In this document: in pieces, positions 6,861 to 12,309 of the stretch
Numbering within the stretch: position 1 is the first letter of the stretch
Layout: each line of letters opens with the position of its first letter
NCBI GenBank assembly: GCA_024640445.1
Contig: JAHEEZ010000091.1
Location: 1 to 12,725, forward strand
DNA length: 12,725 nucleotides
From: Acidobacteriota bacterium
Lineage (GTDB): Bacteria > Acidobacteriota > Blastocatellia > Pyrinomonadales > Pyrinomonadaceae
Direction of reading: 5' to 3'
Notes under the pieces: model-generated
What the model saw: only the letters and a program-made list of their open reading frames with translations
Databases searched by the model: none
Told to the model about the DNA's origin: nothing
Program-made: the position numbers and the translations under genes

Positions 6861-7436
6861 CTATTCGGAAGAAATCTTCTTAGTTGGTTCTTCTTGTCCC
6901 CAAAACTCCTCAAGTTCTACGCCAAGTCCATCAGCGATCCGGTTTACATAGGCGTAGTACGCAGTGATCTGGCATATGTCCAGGATCGCCGAGTCTGAAA
7001 ATCCGTGTTCTCTCAGGATACGAACATCACGATCTGCCATGTTCCAGGGCTCGACCGTCAGCTTTTCCGCATACTCAAGCATTGCCCGGTCGGCGTCCGA
7101 CAACTCCGCTTTCCTGAAATCCTGTTTCAGGACGTTGACCAGTTCTTCATCTTTCGTCAGTTTCAGGAGCCCCGCCCCGTGATGGCGAACTCAGTAGACG
7201 CAATGATTGAGCGCGGATACCGTGACCGCGATCATTTCACGTTGAGCGAGAGAGAGCCCACCCGGCCCGCGCATCAGCGACCTGTAGAGTTCGAAATGCC
7301 CGGTCAGCGATCGGGGATTCAGGCTATGGATCTTGAGTATGTTGTCCACCCCACCCTTAGGTTCACGCAATTTGTCGTAGAGAGACCGGAGTTCCCCGTC
7401 CGCCTCATCTTCGCTGATCATCCTGATCCAAGCCAT
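6861..7436 (-). CDS. AhpD-like peroxidase-related selenoprotein (CMD family), in-frame TGA read as Sec82
   Basis: 191 residues counting selenocysteine. The chain starts MAWIRMISEDEAD, from an ATG with GGAGG at 7443-7447 six bases upstream, and runs to a TAG at 6861-6863. One TGA (7191-7193) interrupts it, at residue 82. The context is LNHC79-V-Y-[82]-VRHHGAGL, where the AhpD/carboxymuconolactone-decarboxylase-like family has CxxC. The proton-relay residues of Mycobacterium AhpD (E118, C130, C133, H137) map with the same spacing to E67, C79, position 82 and H86. The peroxidatic cysteine itself is thus the TGA. The frame stays open and conserved after it (LTKDEEL, LSDADRAMLEYAEKLT, AYYAYVNRIADGLGVELEEFW). 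Selenocysteine at this position would make a CxxU thiol/selenol peroxidase. The alternative is a nonsense mutation. UGA is a normal stop for neighbouring genes, so general UGA reassignment is excluded. The SelA/B/C/D machinery must lie elsewhere. Confidence 0.85.
7153..7193 (-). promoter_or_regulatory. UGA(Sec) codon and candidate bacterial SECIS hairpin
   Basis: Counting from the base after the UGA on the mRNA, bases 9-11 (UCA) pair with 26-28 (UGA). After a bulged C12, GGGG at 13-16 pairs with CUCC at 22-25 (one G-U), leaving a 5-base apical loop CGGGG. A lower stem pairs UUCG (2-5) with CGAA (35-38). A small apical loop with G among its first two bases, 16 bases after the UGA, meets the published bacterial SECIS consensus (loop of 3-14 bases, 16-37 bases from UGA). 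The bulge recalls E. coli fdhF. The fold was made by hand; a competing CGCC/GGCG pairing exists. Confidence 0.55.
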
Positions 7437-7525
7437 CGCCATCCTCCACCAACAATATATTTGTAGGAACTTTAACCGATTCAATTTCCGGTTTTCAATC
7501 CTTTTGGATTCCCGGGCGCAAAACC

Positions 7526-7553
7526 TTGACACATACGCCAAAATCCGGATAAT
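7526..7553 (+). promoter_or_regulatory. Predicted promoter of the peptidoglycan-binding-repeat gene
   Basis: On the plus strand a perfect TTGACA (7526-7531) is followed after 16 bases by GATAAT (7548-7553, 5 of 6 to consensus). Transcription would start near 7560 and give a leader of about 168 bases. The 291-bp gap also holds the upstream region of the divergent selenoprotein operon. There I see only a weak minus-strand pair (TTGAAA, 18 bases, TAAAGT) at 7469-7498. Confidence 0.55.
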
Positions 7554-7559
7554 TCGGTT

Positions 7560-7727
7560 CTGCAAGACTTTCTCACAACCAAAGTCTTTGTCCTTCTGCC
7601 TCACACAAGCAGAAACACAATTGATCAGTTATCCGCGGCGCTTCTGCGTCCGCGGTGAACCGTCCCCGCAAACCGGCGGCCCGATCCGTGCGGGCGGGGA
7701 TACAACTCTCACATATTGGAGGACAAA
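7560..7727 (+). promoter_or_regulatory. Long structured 5' leader with possible anti-Shine-Dalgarno pairing
   Basis: Three hairpins stand in a row: AAGACTTT/AAAGTCTT (7564-7571, 7581-7588, loop CTCACAACC), TTCTGC/GCAGAA (7594-7599, 7609-7614, loop CTCACACAA), and a GC-rich one at 7633-7655 (CCGCGGCGC, loop TTCT, GCG-T-CCGCGG). The stretch 7587-7596 (TTTGTCCTTC), at the junction of the first two, is complementary with one G-U to 7718-7727 (GGAGGACAAA), the ribosome site up to the start codon. The two hairpins and the anti-SD pairing cannot all form together, which would allow a switch. No known riboswitch class is recognised. Confidence 0.35.
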
Positions 7728-8567
7728 ATGTTCAAAACTCTCACAACCACCATTCTCTTCGTTCTTTTTCTCTTCAACGCCGCCGGCGCTCAAACGAGTC
7801 CGGGTTCCGACTCAGAACGCAAGTCGTTTCGGCCGACGAAGACCCAGATAACATCCGCGCAGGAAATGCTAAAAAGCGGCGGATCGTATTCCGGACCTTC
7901 GGACGGAAAATACAACGAAGAATTTCGCGACTCGCTAAAGGGATTTCAGATGGCGAACGGGCTTGAAGGATCCGGAAAACTCGACGAAGCCACGCTCGGC
8001 AAACTGGGAATAGATCTGACCGACAGCCAGAAGGGTGTCAAACCCGCAGGAGCTTCCGGCGGGAAACGGACCGTCTTTCGCGTAAACAAGGACCAGATCT
8101 CCAAGGCGCAAGAAACGTTGAAGCAAAAAGGCCTTTACAGCGGAGCCGAGGACGGAAAATACAGCAAGGGGTTCAGGGATTCGATAAAGGAATTCCAGTC
8201 CGCGAACGGCCTTCGGCGAAGCGGCTCTTTGAATAGGGCGACGCTGGAGAAGCTCGGGATCGGGCTGACTGAATCCCAGTCGGCAATTCCCGTCAATCCA
8301 AATGATCTTGCTACGGCAGGATCAAAAGGATCCGGAAAAGGCAGGCGTGTTTTTCGGGCAAATCCCGATCAGATCAGCAGCGTGCAGGAAATGCTCGCCG
8401 CAAAGGGCGTCTATTCCGGCGCGCCAACCGGCAAACTTGATCCGGCAACTCGCTCGGCGATCAAAGAGTGGCAGGAGGGGAACAGCGTCAAGCCCACAGG
8501 CACGCTAAACAAAGAAACCCTTGTCGCAATGGGCATCCCACTGACGGACACTCAGAAGGAAATGTAG
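7728..8567 (+). CDS. Secreted protein with three peptidoglycan-binding-like repeats
   Basis: A 279-residue exported protein. A signal peptide (MFKTLTTTILFVLFLFNAAGA, cleavage after AGA before Q22) is followed by three 70-residue copies of a PG_binding_1-like helical module at about 34-103, 117-186 and 209-279. Each begins FRxxxxQI, continues with a Q-EML-type helix, YSGxxxGK, then F/W-Q and GxL--TL--GI-LT--Q. Copies 1 and 2 are closest to each other. The linkers are rich in G, K and S. No hydrolase, transpeptidase or membrane anchor is present, so it may be a wall-bound or periplasmic adaptor; function unknown. The ATG at 7728 is chosen for the GGAGG at 7718-7722; a TTG four codons upstream lies before this site. 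It is a single-gene unit, with a promoter 5' and a strong terminator just after its stop. Confidence 0.88.
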   Translation: MFKTLTTTILFVLFLFNAAGAQTSPGSDSERKSFRPTKTQITSAQEMLKSGGSYSGPSDGKYNEEFRDSLKGFQMANGLEGSGKLDEATLGKLGIDLTDSQKGVKPAGASGGKRTVFRVNKDQISKAQETLKQKGLYSGAEDGKYSKGFRDSIKEFQSANGLRRSGSLNRATLEKLGIGLTESQSAIPVNPNDLATAGSKGSGKGRRVFRANPDQISSVQEMLAAKGVYSGAPTGKLDPATRSAIKEWQEGNSVKPTGTLNKETLVAMGIPLTDTQKEM

Positions 8568-8576
8568 CGAGACCAC

Positions 8577-8612
8577 GGCGCATCCGGATCGGTTCCGGGT
8601 GCGCCATTTTTT
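8577..8612 (+). terminator. Rho-independent terminator
   Basis: GGCGCATCCGG (8577-8587) pairs with CCGGGTGCGCC (8595-8605): 11 pairs with a single G-T, around a 7-base loop. An A and six T follow (8607-8612). It starts 9 bases after the stop of the peptidoglycan-binding-repeat gene. It ends just before the stop of the convergent DUF1992 gene, for which it has no T-run. Confidence 0.93.
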
Positions 8613-8615
8613 CGA

Positions 8616-8939
8616 TCAACGCTTTTGGAGGCCAGACCGGTTCCTTTCCAGGATCATCGCAAGCGCCATTCGTTTTTCGTTGAGTGCCGAAACGAGGGCG
8701 TCGTTATCTTTGGTGCCTTCGTCGATCTTTGCCTTCAGATCGCCTATCTCTCGAAGCAGACGGACCTCACCGGGTACGATCCTGTTCGATTTAAGAAGCG
8801 AATAACCAACACGAAATTCGGCTGGCGTGTTGAAATAGCCGGTCAGATCTATCTTCCGTCGCGCTCCATCCAATCCGTTGAATTCCCCGCGCTCGATGGC
8901 TTCCCGTATTTTCTCTTCTGCCAGCTTCTCGAAGTCCAT
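8616..8939 (-). CDS. DUF1992 (DnaJ homologue subfamily C member 28 conserved domain) protein
   Basis: A 107-residue cytoplasmic protein. Residues 1-70 match the DUF1992 domain: MDFEKLAEEKIREAIERGEF, a short glycine-containing turn (NGLDGARRKIDL, where the family usually has a GAGKPL-like loop), then FRVGYSLLKSNRIVPGEV and an acidic helix REIGDLKAKIDE. The rest (about 70-107) is a charged helix. The domain also occurs in eukaryotic DNAJC28, but this protein has no J domain, and the molecular function is unknown. The frame is open for 53 more codons upstream, but the domain begins exactly at the ATG at 8937-8939. The ribosome site is poor. It is divergent from the membrane oxygenase gene and convergent with the gene upstream of the terminator. 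Confidence 0.85.
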   Translation of the reverse strand: MDFEKLAEEKIREAIERGEFNGLDGARRKIDLTGYFNTPAEFRVGYSLLKSNRIVPGEVRLLREIGDLKAKIDEGTKDNDALVSALNEKRMALAMILERNRSGLQKR

Positions 8940-8944
8940 GTCGG

Positions 8945-8972
8945 TTGACTCTACGCGTTTCCCGTCTAATAT
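8945..8972 (+). promoter_or_regulatory. Possible promoter of the sterol desaturase family gene
   Basis: TTGACT (8945-8950) and TAATAT (8967-8972) lie 16 bases apart on the plus strand, giving a start near 8980 and a leader of about 45 bases before the ATG at 9025. This fits a sigma-70-type site moderately well. The ribosome site in front of the ATG is weak (GGGATAG). Confidence 0.35.
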
Positions 8973-9024
8973 AGCTGATGAAAACGTCCACCAGTATCTT
9001 CTAAGGCACGCTTTCGCGGGATAG

Positions 9025-10266
9025 ATGGGTGAAACAAACATATATGTGTACCTGACGCCCCTGGCGCTTATCTTCATAGCGGCGGAGATGTTCTTCAACT
9101 GGTACTACAAGAAAGGACTGATCAGCTTTCAGGAAGCGGTTGCAAATTTCGGCACGGCGCTCGGAAACCAGACCGTGAATGTGCTCGTCGCGGCGGGTGT
9201 TTACGTGATCTACGGATATCTGTGGGAGCATTACAGGGTCTTCACGATCGAGATGAACGTGTGGACTTTCATCTTGCTTCTATTGAGCGTCGATTTCGTC
9301 TTCTACTGGGTTCATCGATGGGGCCACGCCATTAACATAATGTGGGCGGCGCATTCGCCTCATCATTCCGCCGAGGAAATGAACTACTTTGTCGCCCTCC
9401 GTGCCAGCGTGACGCAGCGGCTCACTTCGTTTTTATTCTTCTGGGTCCTCACGATCGTCGGGTTTCAGCCGATACACATATATATGATGGCGGGCATTCA
9501 CCTGTTCATCGCGTTCCTTCACCACACGGAATTCGTTCCAAAGCTTTGGAAGCCGATCGAGTTCCTTTTCACAACTCCGTCCCACCACAGGGTGCATCAC
9601 GGCGTAAATTTCAAATACCTGGACAAGAATTTTGGTGAGTTCCTTATTATTTGGGATCGCATTTTCGGCTCATTTGAGGTGGAGGACGAGAAGGTCGTTT
9701 ACGGAATCTACGACCATCCGAAGTCCTGGAATCCCATTTCGATAAATTTCCATTTCTATGTCGTACTGTGGAAGCTCGCATACGCGGCACCGAATTGGTG
9801 GGACAAGGTCCGGATCTGGTTTATGCCGACGGGCTGGCGGCCCAAGGGCCTTGAGCTACCGCCTAAAAACGAGATAACCGTTTCTAACCAGATCCGGTTC
9901 CGTCCTCTCATGTTTGCGATGTCAAAACCGTATCTTGCCCTGCAGGTGTTGTCCGGGATAGTTCTGATGATCGGAGTGATCTCGAACTTGTTCGGCTGGA
10001 CAATCGGAATGAAGTGGTTAGGGGCCGCCCTGCTTTGGTGGCAGATAATAAACTGGAGCGGGATACTTGAATCCAAGAGCTGGCTGAGGGCTTCGGAAGT
10101 GCTGCGCCTCGGGGTCACTTTCGGTGCAGTGGCGTTTTTGGGAGGGGAATCGATGCCATCGGGAGCGTTGACGCTCTTCGCCGCCTTCTCATTTGCGTCC
10201 GCAGTTTGGACGATCGCGTTCTTCGGAAGCCCGGGCTCAAGGCTCAGCTTCGCGTCATTTCGTTAA
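9025..10266 (+). CDS. Sterol desaturase / fatty acid hydroxylase family membrane protein, AGMO-like
   Basis: A 413-residue integral membrane di-iron oxygenase. The conserved histidine boxes are complete: HRWGH (97-101), HSPHH (110-114), a central LHHTE (H166, H167), and PSHHRVHHG (H187, H188, H191, H192). Hydrophobic segments occur at about 8-26, 50-68, 79-95, 134-162, and several after 300. The length, the segment NIMWAAHSPHHSAEEMN and the extra C-terminal membrane region resemble alkylglycerol monooxygenase (TMEM195)-like members more than short fatty acid hydroxylases. AGMO cleaves ether lipids using tetrahydrobiopterin; that activity here is inference. It is a single gene: its stop is 4 bp from the stop of the convergent unknown gene with no terminator between, so the two transcripts would overlap. 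Confidence 0.9.
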   Translation: MGETNIYVYLTPLALIFIAAEMFFNWYYKKGLISFQEAVANFGTALGNQTVNVLVAAGVYVIYGYLWEHYRVFTIEMNVWTFILLLLSVDFVFYWVHRWGHAINIMWAAHSPHHSAEEMNYFVALRASVTQRLTSFLFFWVLTIVGFQPIHIYMMAGIHLFIAFLHHTEFVPKLWKPIEFLFTTPSHHRVHHGVNFKYLDKNFGEFLIIWDRIFGSFEVEDEKVVYGIYDHPKSWNPISINFHFYVVLWKLAYAAPNWWDKVRIWFMPTGWRPKGLELPPKNEITVSNQIRFRPLMFAMSKPYLALQVLSGIVLMIGVISNLFGWTIGMKWLGAALLWWQIINWSGILESKSWLRASEVLRLGVTFGAVAFLGGESMPSGALTLFAAFSFASAVWTIAFFGSPGSRLSFASFR

Positions 10267-10270
10267 AGGC

Positions 10271-10837
10271 CTATCTTTCCAGGTTCAGTTTTCTGATCCG
10301 CTCGGCGAGGTCCATTCTTCCCCAGAACTCTGAAATGAACATTTTGAAGTCGCCGATGGATATCCAGTACTTGTCCGGGACCGTCTCATCAGCATTCGAC
10401 GGGTGGACGATCGAAAAGGTAAGAAGCCCGCTGATAAGTGTGACAGGCACCAAAATAGTGGTGTTTTTCTTTTCGAACTGATGACCGCGCGTAAATCCGA
10501 ATCCTTCCGGTAGGCGGCCAATCCTAAGCGTTTGCGAAACTATATGGATGATCATCTCTTTCGCTGTGTATTTACGCCTGGGATTCAAAGAGATCTCGCG
10601 GATCATTATCGGGATGTCCAAAGGCGTGTTCGCCACTTCGGATACGCTCAGAGACTTTATGGTCTCCCAGTATTCGTCAATGAACATCCTGATCTCGGGG
10701 AGCCCGGGATCCGCAACTCCCTTTGCTTTTGAGAGCGTTGCCGCGAAAGCCTTGCACGCAGCGCTGAACGCTTCGGCCGATAGGCCGCGTTCGTTCAGAT
10801 CAGCAGTCTGTTTTACAAGCTCTCCAACGGTTTCCAT
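10271..10837 (-). CDS. Hypothetical protein with an internally repeated MFI-E-aromatic-W motif
   Basis: A 188-residue protein of a family I do not recognise. No signal peptide or clear membrane span is seen; one moderately hydrophobic stretch (TTILVPVTLISGLLTFSIV, about 129-147) is more likely a buried core. A short motif occurs twice: IRMFIDEYW at 49-57 and FKMFISEFW at 164-172, each following a D-P/V-P segment and preceding a charged helix, which hints at an internal duplication. The ATG at 10835-10837 is preferred over the upstream GTG at 10870 because a TATAAT at 10875-10880 would put the transcript start inside or after that GTG. The ribosome site is weak. The gene is divergent from the DUF58 gene and convergent with the membrane oxygenase. 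Coding is supported by length and normal amino acid composition. Confidence 0.7.
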   Translation of the reverse strand: METVGELVKQTADLNERGLSAEAFSAACKAFAATLSKAKGVADPGLPEIRMFIDEYWETIKSLSVSEVANTPLDIPIMIREISLNPRRKYTAKEMIIHIVSQTLRIGRLPEGFGFTRGHQFEKKNTTILVPVTLISGLLTFSIVHPSNADETVPDKYWISIGDFKMFISEFWGRMDLAERIRKLNLER

Positions 10838-10874
10838 ATGCACAATCCGGCGATACCAAAGTTCGCGCACGGGA

Positions 10875-10880
10875 ATTATA
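10875..10880 (-). promoter_or_regulatory. Consensus -10 element for the unknown minus-strand gene
   Basis: A perfect TATAAT on the minus strand, 37 bases before the chosen ATG. No convincing -35 is seen. It gives a leader of about 30 bases and argues against the upstream GTG start. Confidence 0.4.
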
Positions 10881-10927
10881 TCCCAGCGCGGGCTTAATTA
10901 GTCATTCTTGTTTCCGCGGCGGTTCTG

Positions 10928-10933
10928 TATAAT
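10928..10933 (+). promoter_or_regulatory. Consensus -10 element just before the DUF58 start
   Basis: A perfect TATAAT ends 11 bases before the ATG at 10945, so transcription would start about 4-5 bases before the start codon. No Shine-Dalgarno sequence is present (CTTGCGAAACA precedes the ATG), which fits a near-leaderless transcript. The -35 is poor (TTCTTG, 17 bases upstream). Confidence 0.45.
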
Positions 10934-10944
10934 CTTGCGAAACA

Positions 10945-12264
10945 ATGCGCTTTATCTTCTCCCGTAGATTTCTGGTCTTGTTCGCGCTGGGCCTCGTACC
11001 GCTCTCAGTCTCGTGGCGATTTCCTTCGCTTCGGTACGCGGTACTGACCTACGATCTTGCGCTGCTGGCGGCCGCTGCGGCTGATTATTACCTCAGCCGG
11101 GGGCTGAAAGGCGTCAATGCGACCAGGAAATTCTCAAAACGTTTCGCGATCGGTGATGCTACTGATGTCCACCTTTTGATCGCGAACGTTTCACACAGGG
11201 ATGTTGATCTTTGGATAAAGGACGAATACCCGCCCGAGATGAGGGTTGAGGATGGACGCGAAGCTTCATTCCGGGTCGAGGCCGGTTCGGAAGCTACTTT
11301 TACCTACTCCGTGACAGCCCCAAAGCGCGGGAAATACGAGTTCGGAACAACAGCTGTAAGGTTCCTTTCCCGGTTGGGACTTGTGTGGTGCCAGACCACC
11401 CTTTGCGGATCTGAAACGGTGAAGGTTTATCCGAACATGCGCCGCGCCCGCGAAATGGAACTCAAGGCGGTCGGTGCGAACTCGTTCCTTGCCGTCCGGC
11501 GCCGGTCGGTCCGAAGGGGCGAGGGTCGGGAATTTGAGTCGATGCGCGACTACGTACGTGGGGACGAACTTCGCCACATCTCCTGGACGACCACGGCCCG
11601 CAGAGGAAAACTCACTACCCGGCAGTACCAGATCGAGAGGGACCAGACCATCATCATCGCGCTTGATGCGGGGCGCTTGATGACGGGTCGAATAGGAGAC
11701 GAGACCAAGTTCGACACAGCGATACACGCCAGCCTGGCGCTGATCTCCGCCGCCGCAAAAGGCGGAGACAACTGCGGGGTCGTCGTATTCGGAAGGAATA
11801 TCAAAAGATATCTTCCTCCGAAGAAGTCGATCGGACACATAGATGCCGTTCTTGAGGCGCTCCACGACCTCGAGCCCGAAATGATCGAGCCCTCGTATTC
11901 AAGGGCCTTTGAATTCATTTCGGCTAATGCCAAAAAGCGCTCGTTCGTGGTGATCCTCACAGACCTGGTCGACAAGGAAAGCTCCGCCGAGCTGATCGAT
12001 TCGCTGAAACTTCTCCGGCCGACCCACCTGCCGCTGGTGGTGACGATCGGTGACAGGGACCTGAATTCGACCGTCAGCGCCGTTCCGGAGACTCTCCGCG
12101 AAGTGTTCGTGCAATCCGCCGCGGAAGAGATAATTCACCAGCGCGATTCCGCCCTCCGGAAAGTGGAGACATATGGCGGCCTGGCGTTGGATGTAACAAC
12201 CCAGAACCTCGCTCCGGGTCTGCTCGAAACATACCTTCGGGTGAAAGAGAGGGGAATGATCTGA
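10945..12264 (+). CDS. DUF58 domain-containing protein (VWA-like)
   Basis: A 439-residue membrane-anchored protein of the DUF58 family, whose members usually pair with MoxR-type AAA ATPases. Two N-terminal hydrophobic segments (about 9-23 and 31-48) are followed by a beta-rich region (about 60-165) and then the DUF58 signature at about 193-235 (EGREFESMRDYVRGDELRHI, then SWTTTARRGKLTTRQYQIE). The C-terminal part folds like a von Willebrand A domain. Its metal site is degenerate: the first motif reads DAGRL (241-245) where DxSxS is expected, although T339-D340 is present. No MoxR gene lies next to it on either side in this window, which is unusual. The start has no Shine-Dalgarno sequence. The next gene begins 45 bp downstream and may be co-transcribed. 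The family call is secure; the role, perhaps in envelope or complex assembly, is inferred from the family. Confidence 0.92.
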   Translation: MRFIFSRRFLVLFALGLVPLSVSWRFPSLRYAVLTYDLALLAAAAADYYLSRGLKGVNATRKFSKRFAIGDATDVHLLIANVSHRDVDLWIKDEYPPEMRVEDGREASFRVEAGSEATFTYSVTAPKRGKYEFGTTAVRFLSRLGLVWCQTTLCGSETVKVYPNMRRAREMELKAVGANSFLAVRRRSVRRGEGREFESMRDYVRGDELRHISWTTTARRGKLTTRQYQIERDQTIIIALDAGRLMTGRIGDETKFDTAIHASLALISAAAKGGDNCGVVVFGRNIKRYLPPKKSIGHIDAVLEALHDLEPEMIEPSYSRAFEFISANAKKRSFVVILTDLVDKESSAELIDSLKLLRPTHLPLVVTIGDRDLNSTVSAVPETLREVFVQSAAEEIIHQRDSALRKVETYGGLALDVTTQNLAPGLLETYLRVKERGMI

Positions 12265-12309
12265 AGCCTCCCGGAATAGCCGGGCTTACAAATTAGGAAG
12301 ACACTACAA

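Noticed and set aside
7191..7193. General reassignment of UGA (for example to tryptophan)
   Set aside because: TGA is the normal stop of ybaK, tag, the alcohol dehydrogenase, the methyltransferase, DUF1992 and DUF58 in this window, and tryptophan is encoded by TGG.
6861..7436. Two separate genes, or a simple pseudogene, instead of one selenoprotein
   Set aside because: The two open segments are in the same frame and together give one full-length family member. The only defect is a TGA at the catalytic cysteine, with no frameshift or other stop. The second segment would need a TTG start with no ribosome site. A pseudogene remains the fallback if the genome lacks selenocysteine machinery.
7716..7727. 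TTG start for the peptidoglycan-binding-repeat protein
   Set aside because: The GGAGG ribosome site lies downstream of the TTG and is correctly spaced for the ATG at 7728.
10843..10870. GTG starts for the unknown minus-strand gene
   Set aside because: The consensus -10 at 10875-10880 would place the transcript start within or beyond the GTG at 10870. The GTG at 10843 adds only two codons and has no better ribosome site than the ATG.
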